Source: Symbiodinium natans (taxonomy: Eukaryota; Sar; Dinophyceae; Suessiales; Symbiodiniaceae). From it: a stretch of 64,000 nucleotides of DNA. The position numbers and the translations under genes are program-made. The stretch spans positions 681,440 through 745,439 of the forward strand of contig CAJNDS010000391.1 of the NCBI GenBank assembly GCA_905221605.1, in the 5' to 3' direction. Below are positions 37,091 through 49,000 of this stretch, piece after piece. The notes below the pieces were generated by a model, which saw only the letters and a program-made list of their open reading frames with translations, was not told where the DNA came from and ran no database searches. Numbering within the stretch: position 1 is the first letter of the stretch; the number at the start of each line of letters is the position of its first letter.

Positions 37091-37205
37091 GTTTAGGGTT
37101 AGGGTTTAGGGTTCAGGTTTAGGGTTTAGGGTTTAGGGTTTAGGGTTTAGGGTTTAGGGTTTAGGGTTTAGGGTTTAGGGTTTAGGGTTTAGGGTTTAGG
37201 GTTTC
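37091..37205. repeat. TTTAGGG array
   Basis: About 16 heptamer copies with minor variants, between unique sequence blocks. Confidence 0.95.
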
Positions 37206-37899
37206 AGGTTTAGGGTTTAGGGCCTCGGGTTGAAGCCTGCTGTTGCAGAAGAGTTTGAAGGAAGAGGTAGGCCAAAGGCGCAGTCGTTTTTTCGTAGCGC
37301 TTTCATGCTTGAACGTTGTAGCTCCGGTGGCCCCACTCCAGTCGCAGAACGGCCATCATTGTTTTTTTTTCGCACGAGAGAGGCTGTTAAACAAGGTTCA
37401 CTCATCTAACCATGAAAGCTCCGGACTCAGAGCCCGGATGAACAGAGACTCTTGACCCAAAGTCCTAAGTTAACGCTACAATGCTTGAGCCCCCCGGCGA
37501 AGCTGTGGCGAGGCGGGTTCCAAAAATCCCGGGCTGAGCACACCAACTCAAACTGCAGTCGTTTATACGGCTTTCTTTCCTGTAGGTTTTATAGGGTTTA
37601 GGGTTTAGGGCTAGGGTTTAGGGGGTTTAGGGATGCTTTTCCCAAGGCAGCACTCTGCACAGGTTGAGACTTTCTGCGATTTGACAAAACCAGGCCTTAG
37701 ACCAAGCTCCCAGATCCCGAACAAGCAGCCTCCAGGCATCCCATTAAGAGTTCATTACATACTTTGTTTTGTTATCGAGAACTCTACCCTAAACCTGAAA
37801 CTTGTAGCCTATATCATAGTAGCTTATGGAGTCCTCAGTCCTAGGCCCATCTTGGCCCGAAGTCACCAAGTCCGCATCCCTAAATCATTCAACTTCCTC

Positions 37900-37986
37900 C
37901 CAACAGCAGAAGCAGCGAAAAGGAAAAGCCTTTCCTCGCTTCAAGAAGCCATGCGCGTTGGCGAGGAAGCAGGCCTCCCGGCCCAG
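37900..37986 (+). CDS. Candidate exon, helical, protein unknown
   Basis: The frame encodes EAAKRKSLSSLQEAMRVGEE followed by AGLPAQ. The 5' boundary is uncertain because the frame stays open upstream to about 37633. The 3' end lies next to CCCTAAA repeats, with a possible GA donor. Confidence 0.4.
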
Positions 37987-38410
37987 ATCTTTACCCTAAA
38001 CCCTGAACCTCAAACCCTAAACCCTTCTTTGGTGTTTCGGGTCTTCAGGGTGAGGATTCCTTCTAGCGCATCGGGCTTATTCCCGAAACCTTAACCCTAT
38101 AGGATAAACCCTGACTGAAACGCCGTGTACATCGTAGCAGTGGCAGCAGCCTTGGGCGCAAGGCACCCTTGATGCGGCGGGATAGCTCTGGGGTTATTTA
38201 GGGTTTAGGGTTTAGGGTGTAGGGTTTAGGGTTTAGGGCTTGGGGCTTAGGGCTTTGGGTTTAGGATGTCAACGCATTCCCAGGTGCATCGCCTGTCCTC
38301 ATGTTCTCGGCAGAGGACGCGGAATGAGGAACTAGACCTTTGCACGTTCCCTTCCGTTTGTTAGATGGTCATGTGTATGCTGGATGCAGCCTGCTAGCTT
38401 CCAACACAGC

Positions 38411-38515
38411 TTGGGATGTTCCCCCTTATACGAACAGTCCTTAATAGGGATTATAGTACCCCCCCCCATTAGAATCCCGATTAAGGACTGTTATCTATAA
38501 GGGGGAGCATCCCAA
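38411..38515. repeat. MITE-A copy 6
   Basis: Left end cttgggatgttcccccttat, right end tataagggggagcatcccaa. Clean 100-bp fold-back, among the best preserved copies. Confidence 0.92.
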
Positions 38516-38972
38516 AGCACAGCCTTCAAGTATGTGGCGACCACACTGCGCAACATGGGTTGCTTAACAAGGTTGGAGCGGGCCTTCGCCTGACTTGGGA
38601 AGAGCAGCGCGAGAACATTGGCCAAATTGGCCCCCTATACCTCTCAAATCTTGCATTTTGGCCACTGAATCCTTGTTCTGGAAACCGCTGGAGCATTGAT
38701 TGTGACCCAGCCCAACTAACCGGTGGGTCAGAGACTTGCGTCTTTCCCCGCCTTGCCTGCGGAGTGCCAAAAATGCATTGAAAGAAGCCGTTAGCAAGTG
38801 GCGTGCCCGATGTGAACACATGCAAAGCACCCCCGCTGCTACACTCAAAACCCGCAAACCCTAACCCAAACCCTATAAACCCCCCCCCGTACTACACTCC
38901 AAACCCGCAAACCCTAAACCCTAAACCCCCTGGTACTACACTCTAAGCCCCAAATCCCAAACCCCTCCGAGA

Positions 38973-39018
38973 CCAAACCCCGCTGTGCTGTGGCTAGTCG
39001 GGTGCCAAAAAATCCCTA
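38973..39018. repeat. A-run/telomere junction element, copy 1
   Basis: ccccgctgtgctgtggctag, tcgggtgccaaaaaa, then tccctaaccc. Same motif as at 42172 and 58838. Confidence 0.7.
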
Positions 39019-39148
39019 ACCCTACTACTTAGTAGTAGAGTAGGTAACCTTTAACCTTTTTTTGGGGTAGTATTAGTCCCCTCAGAATCCCAAAGGTTAA
39101 CCTTTTAGAACCCCTAGGTACTGGACAACTAAGACTAAAGGTCCTCAG
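39002..39148. repeat. Fold-back element with GGTTAACC arms
   Basis: gtaacctttaaccttttttt on the left and cccaaaggttaacctttt on the right around a ggggtagtattagtcccct core; outer ends ctacttagtag and aactaag. MITE-like; single copy recognised. Confidence 0.55.
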
Positions 39149-39255
39149 AGAGAGGCATGGCATGGCAGGCAAAGCTCTAAGCTCCAAGCAGTGCCCCAAG
39201 AGGAGCTACTCCGTGACCTGCAGCTGCGGAAGGCTTTTGCCTCGGGGTGTGGGCT

Positions 39256-39450
39256 TCAGGGCTTCGGTTAGGGTTTAGGGGTTTTAGGGTTTTTCTGGTT
39301 TTTAGGGTTTTTAGGTTTTAGGGTTTTTAGGGTTTTTAGGGTTTTTAGGGGTTTTAGGGTTTTTAGGGTTTTTAGGGTTTTTAGGGTTCTTAGGGTTTTT
39401 AGGGTTTTTAGGGTTTTTAGGGTTTTTAGGGTTTTTAGGGTTTAGGTCTG
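39256..39450. repeat. TTTTTAGGG nonamer array
   Basis: About 18 units of TTTTTAGGG with a few variants (TTCTTAGGG, GTTTTAGGG). A second locally homogenised nonamer variant of the telomere heptamer, distinct from CCCTATAAA. Confidence 0.92.
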
Positions 39451-40729
39451 GTGCAGAATAGCCGAAAGTCCTCCATGAATCACGAAAGCTAGCGTCGCGG
39501 GATGGAGTTCACCTCTGCTTTACCAGAATTTTCGACCGACCCCCTGCAGAGTTTTTTCGATAGTTTCGAGAAGATGGGGGGGGAGGGGGGGGGGGTCAGC
39601 ACAGCATATTGAATGGTTCTAATATGCCCTTGGGGGTAAACTTGAAAGATACCACCGAACTGTCTGCTTTTAATGACACACTGACAACTTCGGATGTAGC
39701 ACTCACAGATCTTGAGTCGCATTCGCCGAGCGCGGTCCGTATGAGTGCGTGTTCGCACGTCTTCTCATTTCAAGCACGTGTTTGGGAGAGCGGCCCTGGA
39801 CCAATGAGCGAAACAACCGCACAGTCAGCGAAGACGCACCAGCAAGCAAAACAACCGCGCGGTGGAAGCGGCGGTGGCATGTGGTGGTAGTGTGTGTGTG
39901 TGTGAGGGAGTGTGGTGATGGTGCGAGGTGGTGTGTGATGGTGGTGGAGTGTGCAGTGGGGGTGGTGCCGGTGGTGGTGGCGGCGGTGGTGTAGTCGAGT
40001 GTGGTAGTGGTGGTGTAAACCAGCTATCTAGAAGCTCAGGATAGAGAACAAGAAGCGGAATGAAAGAGGGAGGGGAAGAGGGTAAGAAGGCAGAAGATGG
40101 GGTGGCAAGAACATGTGGATGGACGGGTCTCAGCCGCTAGTTGTATGAGGGACTGAGACTTATGTGCTCCCTAAACCCTAAAAGCCGGCAAGCCCTCTTC
40201 AGAAGCAGGATCTTGGCACATCTCAAGATTGTCAGGTAGGATAAGGGGGGGCCCTGAAAAGGGAGCTCTTCTTCACCCTTTTCTGGCTCTCTTAAACAGG
40301 GACCTTATTCAGAGGGTCATGGTCTAATCCCTTCCAACCCGGAAGGGATTATATCCCCAAGGGTCCCCCTAATCCTATCCTCTAAAGATGCTTCAGACCC
40401 AGCCAGCCCCAACTGCTAGGCTCGTTACGACGACTTCCACACCGAGAGGCCGAGCGATGGCGAGGGTTACACTGGCAATGTGCGGAAAAGAGAACCCTGA
40501 ACCCTAAACCCCAAACCCTAAACCCCAAACCCTAAACCCTAAACCCCAAACCCTAAACCCTAAAAACCGGAAACACATCTTGCAAACCCCAAAACCCCAA
40601 ATATCGGATGAGAGGAATGGCGCCTGGGCGCATCTTCAGCAGAGCCTCCAAGGGCTGCAAGGCAGCATCGGGCCGGGGACCCCAGGGCCGAAGCATCCCT
40701 GGGCCTGGCCCCGCACTTTTCTTTATGAG

Positions 40730-40765
40730 TTTTTTTTTTTCATATTGTTTTTTATTTTTATTTTG

Positions 40766-40800
<35 letters not shown>

Positions 40801-40814
40801 TTTGGGGGGGGGGT
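40730..40814. repeat. Poly-T, (TA)n and poly-G run
   Basis: A T-rich run, a short (TA)n, then about 24 T and about 10 G. The overlapping phenylalanine/tyrosine-rich open frames are artefacts. A region just upstream (about 40615-40720) could be an exon (AWAHLQQSLQGLQGSIG) but is unproven. Confidence 0.85.
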
Positions 40815-41249
40815 TGGGTGGTTATGGTTTAGGGTTTTGGGGTTTAGGGATTAGGGTTTAGGGAGAAAAGGGGTTTAGGGTTCAAGTCTCACCCTCTGTT
40901 TTGCACAAAAGAAACCTCAGGCAAGCTTCAGGCTTTGCATCCTAGGCTTTCCATGGCGCCGGCAATCGATTGCCGGCGCCTGAAACTTCAGAGGGTTCAG
41001 GATTTAGGGTTTAGGGTTTAGGGTTCAAGGTTTAGGGTTTAGGGTTTAGGGCTTGGGGTTGAGGGTTCACAGGGTTTATGGCGGTTTAGGTTTGTTTGGT
41101 GTTTCGTTTTTGCATTCGGGGTCTTTGGACTGAGAAACTGATGTCGGCCCTCGATCTTGGCCGGCGTGTTCACCCTGGTTCTGTTTGGGTTTACATAGGG
41201 TTTTCGGTGAGTATCCACTCCCCTAAACCCTAAACCCTAAACCCTAAAG

Positions 41250-41324
41250 GTCGACCCTGGCACAGAAGAAGACGCTGCAACACACGCTGCTCACACAAGA
41301 CTGGCGGCGCGGGGTCTCAGCGGC
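41250..41324 (+). CDS. Weak candidate exon
   Basis: Directly after CCCTAAAG the frame encodes PGTEEDAATHAAHTRLAAR. Acceptor within a telomere repeat (AAAG|G). No family resemblance. Low confidence. Confidence 0.28.
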
Positions 41325-42171
41325 TTGGGGTTTTTTATCAAGGCTTATGGGGCGTAGCAGAAGAAACAACACGAGCCAGCACAAGTGCAGCAACAGACGC
41401 CGCACCATGATACTTTCTGTTTAAATGTTGGCGACAGTGCATTGTGTGCTTCATGTTTTCATGTCGTTTTCTCAGCTTTCGCGCCGTACTGCCAAGGCGG
41501 AAGTCTAGGAATTGCCTCTTATACGCATCACGTACCTGAGGGCCTTGCTGCCACGAGCTAGGAAATGCTCAGTTTACAATTCTTGCATGCTCGTGTTTCC
41601 TATAGCTGAGAAGCATTGTCTTGGCGACCCCAACCCATGGCATGAGCACGCTCCTCGACACTCTTCCTGGACTCTATGCTGAACTCGAGTCATCTACAGA
41701 AGCTACGTTTTAATTTTTAGATGGCTTTAGTTGGCACGTATACCCTCAAAGCTGCAGCCAAATCGAGTCCCAGGTACACGTCCACTGCCTTCAGATCATG
41801 TGGGGTTTCGGAAACGCAGGCTCGAAGTATCCTCCTTGAGGGGCGCAGGGCCCAAGGTGCGACGACGCCGGCACAGAAACACAGCGGTTCACGATCATAT
41901 ACAAAGCACAGATGGCTACGCCCATTATGCCCCCATATACTTTGCATAAGGCTCCGTCTTATTGAACCAGTAAGGAGTTAGGAACCCCAACCAAGCCGAC
42001 TAAGGTTGACAAGGATTCCCAGCAACTGCCTCAGTCCCTGCGTGTTGAACTGCCTTGAAAGTGGACATGTCCTTTGCATACACGATTCCGGGGATTGTGG
42101 CTATGGCCCTGGGCCCTAAACCCCAAACCCCAAACCCTAAACCCTAAACCCTTTTTCCACTCCTCCGACCA

Positions 42172-42212
42172 TTTACCCCGCATTGCTGTGGCTAGTCGGG
42201 TGGCAAAAAAAA
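42172..42212. repeat. A-run/telomere junction element, copy 2
   Basis: taccccgcattgctgtggct, agtcgggtggcaaaaaaaa, then ccctaaacccta. Nearly identical to copy 1 and to the end of the ORF block at 58838-58872. Confidence 0.8.
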
Positions 42213-42997
42213 CCCTAAACCCTAAACCGAGGCTCCAAGGCCCAGAACATGCGTAGCTCCAGGCCAGTTTCGCGAGGAGCAGCTCACCACGGTGGTGTGT
42301 CCCGTGGGCAAAGGCACCAGTCTCAGATGTGCCGTCATCACCTATACATGGGCGGTTGTCAAAACTCACAAGCTGAACATGTAGGGTCAGGGTTTAGGGT
42401 TTAGGTTTTAGGGCTTAGGGCTTGGGGTTTAGGGTTTAGGGTGCAGGGTTTAGGGCAGCAAGAACACGTAGACGCAAAGGATGAGAAAGCTTCCGCAGCA
42501 AGCTCATGGTCTTTCCCTGACTCACTGCTGTTGAGGGTATTCGCCGCTTTGCTTTCTTTCTCTCTTCTTTCTTTCTTGCTGGCGCCTGTGCCTCTTGAGG
42601 ATTAGACCCCCCATCTTTTGCCTGAACCCACGCCTTGAACTTGCCCTGAACCCTAGCCCTAAAGCCCATTAACCCCAAAACCCTTGTTTTTCTCTCCGCT
42701 GGTTGCCTGGACTCTGAATCGTACTTCGGCACCGTACATCCTACCATATAACCCTTTAGGGATCAAATTGGGGAACCGGCCACAGCTGCCTCACCCAATT
42801 TCCCCACTAAGACTGAGGAAGGTAAGCATACGGGCAGTTTTCTAGGGTAGAGTACTGCACCCTCATAAAGGAAAGATATAATTTGGAGCACTCCCTCCTT
42901 TACGACCCCGCAAAACGTAAGACAGGGGAATGTGAGGACAAAACCCGAGCCCTCAGCACTAATTCCCTAAGACACCCACAGAAAAGACCTAAGTAAC

Positions 42998-43078
42998 TTG
43001 GTAGCCCAGCTACCCTTTTATACCTTTTTCCCCAAAAAGGGTGCCCATATTGTGATATGGCTACTGGGCTACCAAGGT
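42998..43078. repeat. MITE-C copy 2
   Basis: cttggtagcccagctaccct at the left and tggctactgggctaccaagg at the right form near-perfect terminal inverted repeats around a cctttttccccaaaaaggg core. Lies about 50 bp upstream of the exon at 43127. Confidence 0.9.
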
Positions 43079-43126
43079 AAGAATATGTCCTTGGGATATT
43101 CTATATGTCCCCTTCTAGGGTTTAAG

Positions 43127-43498
43127 AGGAGCATATTTCGGAACATCTGTCAGAGGTGGTAAGGGCCATGCTAGAAATCGTCCCAGGCCTTCAGACGAGC
43201 CTCACCAACTTCTTGGAGATGAACTTCGCGTCGACGGAAGAGTTGCAGGCAATGGGGGGGGGGGGGGGGGGAGATGAGTCCCAGCTTGGCAGGGCTCCTT
43301 GGAAGGTTTGCGGGGGTTTAGGACCCAAGGGTTTAGTGTTTAGGGTTTAGGGTTTCTGGTTTAGGGTCTAGCGTTTTCAAAACATATACGCCCAAAACCC
43401 AAAGCCACTTCTCACTCATTTCTGAGGCAAGCACCGAGAATCTCGTCGAGCTGCTGCCGGCGGTGGTTGGAGCCCCAGGAGTTCACAAGACTGTTTGA
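43127..43498 (+). CDS. Last two exons of an unrecognised gene
   Basis: Exon 43127-43248 (acceptor TTTAAG) encodes a helical stretch containing EEHISEHLSEVVRAMLEIVP and TNFLEMNFASTEELQ. A GC donor (GCAATG) opens an intron that begins with about 19 G, and exon 43427-43498 (acceptor TTCTGAG|G) encodes ASTENLVELLPAVVGAPGVH and KTV, then stops at TGA. Phases agree. Direct repeats flank the intron (CAGGCAATG/GAGGCAAGC). Amphipathic helices suggest a scaffold or regulatory protein, but I do not recognise the family. The exons at 30012, 34829, 36583 and 37900 may be upstream parts of this gene; that is inference from strand and order. Confidence 0.6.
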
Positions 43499-43503
43499 GG
43501 TTG

Positions 43504-43595
43504 GCTTAGGGTTTAGGGTTTAGGGTTTAGGGTTTAGGGTTTAGGGTTTAGGGTTTAGGGTTTAGGGTTTAGGGTTTAGGGTTTAGGGTTTAGGG
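43504..43595. repeat. TTTAGGG array just after the stop codon
   Basis: About 13 perfect TTTAGGG copies starting within 10 bp of the TGA at 43498, so the 3' UTR of this gene would contain telomere repeat. Confidence 0.93.
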
Positions 43596-43618
43596 TCTTC
43601 GGTTTTAGGGATTCCAAT

Positions 43619-43711
43619 TGGGATGTTCCTAAGACTAACAGTCCTCAATGGGGATTCCATTAGGGGGCACTATGATCCCGAGTAAGGACTGCTAGCATAA
43701 GGGGGAACATA
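43619..43711. repeat. MITE-A copy 7
   Basis: Left end ttgggatgttcctaagacta is degraded; right end cataagggggaacatacaag. About 93 bp. Confidence 0.82.
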
Positions 43712-43729
43712 CAAGGTCCCTACCTACAG

Positions 43730-46050
43730 GGGGTTGAGGGTTTAGGGTTTAGGGTTTAGGGTAGGGGTAGCTCCAGTGACTCCAGTGGTGCTCTTGTTCC
43801 CTTTGTTTTGTTTTTGAGGGCCAGGCTCTAAACAAAACAGGAGACTCTGTCTTCTTGGGGAGCCGAGCATTCTGTAAAGCATAGCGAACGTCTACAGCCG
43901 TCTAGCTACAGCTTTGTAGCAAGTACCCCATAATCTTTAGCGTCGCTACAACCGATCGAGTTGCAGGACAGAGTCTAGGTAAAGCCGAAACCCAAAACAA
44001 TCGTGCCCAGGCCAGTCTGGTTGCTTTTTTCCAACTGCCGGCGCCGACTGACGCCTGCGTCCCAGAGGGCTGAGGCGTCGTTGCGTTTAGGTTTTCTTTC
44101 TGTGGGGATACTCCAATGATGATTGTGCTTTGAGATCGCCGGCGTCCCTCGGGTGGACATCGGCTTCGGCTTGCCGTTCTAACCTTTGAAGAGGATGCGG
44201 GGCGGGTTTAATTAGTGGCTATGGCTCAGCTTCGTCTATCGGCCCTAAACCCTAAACCCTACAAGGAAGATGCTTCGCAGCCTCCACAGCAGCAGCTAAG
44301 GCTTTTCTTAAGCGGCCCAAGCAGCGCCACCTCTTAGTCAAGGTGTGGCGCTTGCCGCTAGACGAAGCCAAGCCTTTTTTTAGCATATGCACATTGCACA
44401 TACATACAAGTACGTTACGTAATAGTACACAAACGCACGTCCATCTAATACATACATGTTCATTTTCTTATATTCTATAATTGTACAGGAATATATGCAG
44501 TTATAATTACAAACAAAATTACAGTTATCTGTGATTTTCTCTGTAGATGATAAGTCAGCACACAGCTTCATACATATTTGCGAGGAGTTGTGACTTGCAT
44601 GAAGTTCAGGTGTTTCAGCTCCATGACCGCAAAGAAGACCTTCTCGGCCAAGCGCTTGGTCCTCTTCGTGCCTGCAGAGCCTGCGCATACCCTAAACCCT
44701 AATCCTAAACCCTGAACCCTAAACCCTAAGCCCTCCTTCCAGGATGGGCTTTTCGGCTTTAAAGTCCCACAATCAACCCTATGAAAGGGGGCTTTTGAAG
44801 GGGTTATAGGGTAGAATAGCCCGTCCCGGTATGACACAGGCCTTATAATCAAAGATGGAGGTCTGAGTTGAAGTCGTGTCACGCCAGAGATACATAGACA
44901 AACTTTGTGGAGGTTCAAGCACGAGAGGACGAAAATCCTTGCCCGGGACGCTCTCATATGCTAGATCCCACAGTAGGCCCAGTAGTAATGTTGACTTGAC
45001 ATTAATAAAGCCCGCTACAATTATAAAATCCCGCTGCCCGGAACACAATAATGTAACCCGCCACAATTATAAAATCCCCGCCCGGAATTTTTTTACTACT
45101 AGTACTACTAGTGGTACTACTACCTAATACTAAAACTAATACTACGTCCTACCAGGATTTAGGCGATATTATTGAGGAGGCCCTGGCCGAAAAGATTGAT
45201 CAATGAAGGGGGGGGGGGGGTTTCTTAATGCGAAGTCAACATTAGGCCTGATTCCGCTTTTTTTGGGGTTTAGGGGGGGCAAAAAAAACCTGGCCGTAAA
45301 GTTTGGAAAGTTTGGAGAGTTCCACAAACCGCCGTAGGCGAGAGTCAGCCTCTCAGGCTTCTCACCGCAGGTGACAGCGCTGGTGGAGAGCGCCTCGCCA
45401 CCCATAGGTGCGGTGCATTCCCTGGCTTGAACGCTTTAGCACGAGGATGTTGACCCGAAACCCTAAACCCTAAGTTTTTTTTTTGCCCTGGTAGACTGTG
45501 GACGGACACTCTGAAGCTGTGCCTGCCTTTGGTGCGAGCATGAGCGTCGATACCCTGTCAACCCGCAACCCTTGAGAGTTCGAATGACGTATGGTCGTCA
45601 TGCATGGCTGCTACCTCGGCTCAAGCTGGCATAGAGCCATAGTTGAAGCGTTACCTGCCGCAACATGGAGGGAAGTTAAGCAAGTGCGTATCGCCTGGTC
45701 TAGGCGGAGCACGCACACCTCTAAGACCACCCGGGGCTTCAGACCTCGATGACTTACAACTGGTCTTTCTAGGTTACAAATTGATTGGCAGCATGGCATC
45801 ACGATGTGCCATGGCCCTTCGATCTTGCCGGACCTGCGCCAGGCACCTTCTCATACTTCAGGTGACTGTACTTGGAACCTTTTCCTCTTTCTTCGGCTTC
45901 GGCTTTCAGAGACTGAGACTGATGTCAAAAGCAAACAGGAAGGGTCCCCTGTTAAGGGCACATCTGAAGGGGCCATGAAACCAACCTTAGAGCTGAGCAC
46001 CCTCAAGCAGGTCCTTGCCCCTTAGGGGCTGGCAGCTCTCCTACCCCCGC
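43730..46050. other. Intergenic interval upstream of the cysteine synthase gene
   Basis: Short TTTAGGG arrays at about 43738-43763, an AT-rich stretch at 44385-44560, and unique sequence. The + strand at 44620-44690 encodes SAKRLVLFVPAEPAHT, faintly like a peroxiredoxin VVLFxxPG segment but without supporting exons. Minus-strand frames such as 44568-44957 are not supported. The cysM promoter and any 5' exon should lie in the last part of this interval. Confidence 0.5.
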
Positions 46051-46077
46051 AGCATCGCGTCCCTGGACATTTCGGGG

Positions 46078-49000
46078 ATGCGAACGATGGAGGAGCTCTG
46101 GCACACCTCTTCGGGTTTAGGGTTTAGGGTTTAGGGTTTAGGGTTTAGGGGGATCCCTGAAGTTGTCACAGCCGAATCCCTTACAAGGGAGAAGAGAGGA
46201 AAGGGACCATGAGGGTATGGGATATTCTTGGTTGCAGGACTGCGTTGGCCAGACTCCCCTGGTCCGGCTGCAGCGCATGCTTCCCACAGAGTCTGGCTCC
46301 ATCGTCCTTTGCCGCTTTGGGGCACAGCAAGTACACGTTGGGTGGGTTTAGGGTTTAGGGTTTAGGGCCTAGGGCTTAGGGTGGGGGCATCTCTTCAAGT
46401 AGTATTCTTATGGCCCCTTATATCTAGGGACCCCATGCAAAAAGGCCTAGAGACCTTTAGAGATCCTGACCGCAGGACCCTAAACCCCAAAACCCTAAGG
46501 ATCGAAAGGTTTGGGCATAAGGGCCCCTATAAGGGGGCTTCTGGAAAACCCTGTTTGTAGGGTTTAGGGTTTTAGGGTTTAGGGTTTTTATCTGATGTTT
46601 TTGGGGCCCCTATATACCGAGGTTGCTTTTAGGGTTTAGGTTTTAGGGTTTAGGGTTTCTGAAGAGTTTGGGGTGCAGCTGGGAAGCAAGGTTGCCTTGA
46701 ATGTGCGTTGAGCAAACTGAAGCCTAAAACAAGTTTCCCCCCCCCCCCCCGCCACCCCCAAACCCTTAAGCTCTTATAAACCTCAAAACTTTATACCCTT
46801 ATACCCTGAAGCCTTTCCAAACCCTGAAGCCCTTTAAAGCCCTGAGTTAAGGCAAGAACCCTTGAATCCATATAAACATGGCTTCAGTGTTTAGGGTTTA
46901 GGGAGATATAACGGTGAAACCGTTAAAAACCCTAAGCCCTAGACTCTAAACCCTCCTTTTGTGGTTGTTAGTCTGGTAATTGAAATCTGGTGGGTGGGAA
47001 ACGAGTGCAAACAACTGGAGATGAGGCGAAAGCTGTCTTCAGGACATACGCATAGTACCGTCAATTTCCCTGCAGTGCGATGTTGCCATCAGCCAGGCGG
47101 GTGACAAGCAAACAACAAGCCTCCACTTTAACCCTGAAACCTTCAAAAACCCTAAGCCCTAAACCCTAAACCCTCCTTTTTAACCCTTCATCCCTTTAAA
47201 CCCCTAAGGCAAGCTGGAGGGCGACAACCCGGCTGGTAGCGTCAAGGACCGAGCCGCGCTCTCCATGATCAGGCGCTTTAGGGTTTAGGGTTTCGGGTTT
47301 AGGGTTTAGGGTTTACACGATTGAAGAACACTTAGTCATGCTTAGGAACCTCCATTACGACATGTTGCGAGATGATCGTCTTCTCCTCATCTTTGAGACT
47401 GTGCCTGTTGATTGGCTTGCTAGAGTATGGGAATCCAGTCAGTAGCACTGGGAGCCTGTGCTTGGGCAGTTTCTGGTAGCACCCACGGGAGTCCGGATGC
47501 AAGAAAGGGTTTAGGGTTTAAGGGGGTCCAGAAGGATTTGGGGCTTCGGCTGCCAAAAGGGGCACCCTGGACCCTGAACCCTAAACCCTAAACCCTAAAC
47601 CCCAAGCTCTCTGCGCTCGAACCCACCCTAAGCCCAGCATGATGTTCACATTGGCCTCCGCTCCTAGGAGCCCCAACGGGACCGCACCTTCAAAAACGCT
47701 CTATAGGCTATAGGTATAAGAAAAGCATGTACATAAATAAGATATACACACACATAAGCAAATACACGAAACAAAAATGTACATATGTATGTACATATAT
47801 GCATACATGCATGCATGCATACATACATACATATGCCTCCAAAACTTGGCATAAGCCCCCAGCCCTGCCTTAAACCCTAAACCCTAAACCCTAAACCCTA
47901 AACCCTAAACCCTAAACCCTAAACCCTAAACCCTAAACCCAAAGAGGCGAGCAGAGGCTTCGGGTCGGATCAAGCCCGGGGACACGCTGATCGAGGCGAC
48001 CTCAGGCAACACCGGCATTGCCCTGGCAGCCATCAGTGCCTTGAACTTCGGGTTTAAAGTTTGGGGTTTAGGGTTCAGGGTTTAGCAAAAAGGGTTTAGG
48101 GTTTACCAGCAGCTGCTTTTTTCTGGCATTCCCACCCAGCCCAGATGGAAAAAAAGGGTTTAGGGTTTAGGGTTTAGGGTTTAGGGTGGGAGGGTCCATG
48201 TACCGTTACAAAAGGGATCCGAGCCCAGGAGCCCTAGTTGGGTTTAGGGCCTTTAGACTTGCGTATAGTGCTAGAGTAGTTACATGGTCCCTTTGTTGGG
48301 CCCTTAAATGGGGACCCGTTGGAAACCCCGGGCCCCTGAGATACCCTATAAACGCCAGGGCCCATATCTCAGAACCCTTTATTAAGGGCCCTAGTGTCTA
48401 GGGGCCCCCAAAACGATCAAGCAGAGGCTGACCCCAGACCTTTCAGTCAATACCCTTTCACACCATTTCTTTGCAAGTATACGGGAATCTAAACCCTAAA
48501 CCCTAAACCGTAAACCCCAAACAAGTCTTGAGGTGCCATCAAAGGGTACAAGCTGAAGCTCATCATGCCTGAGAACATGAGCCTGGAGAGGTGCCACATG
48601 GTGTTCCAGACTAATTAGTCAGGGGGGGTTTCATTCAGGGTACCTAGGGAACCTTAGGGAAGCTTAGGGAGTTTTGGGGCTTAGGGGGGCTTCATTCAGG
48701 TACCTAAGCTTACCTTAGGGAGTTTTGGGGAGTAGTGGGCAGTATTTGGGAACCTTGGGTTAGATACCCCTGTGAACCTCCTTGCCTAATTCAGAACCCT
48801 AGGTGAGATTAGGGTCCTCTTCTGGGTTTAAAGTCCAGCACTCCAGGCGCAGGCCAAGGAGTCAGAGGCCATTGTGAACCTCATACGCCCCAAGAGACCC
48901 TCTCCCTAAATCCACTGCCGGGATGCAAGGAGTGTGGTGTGAGGCTGCCAGGCAGGTGGCAAAAAGCCCTAAACCCCCGCACGAAAATCTCCCAGACCTA

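Noticed and set aside
40580-40861. Phe/Tyr-rich hydrophobic frame looking like a membrane protein
   Set aside because: The hydrophobic part is a poly-T and (TA)n run; only the first 35 codons could be an exon.
44620-44690. Possible peroxiredoxin fragment (SAKRLVLFVPAEPAHT)
   Set aside because: Only a short partial resemblance, the catalytic Thr-Cys motif is absent and no neighbouring exon supports it.
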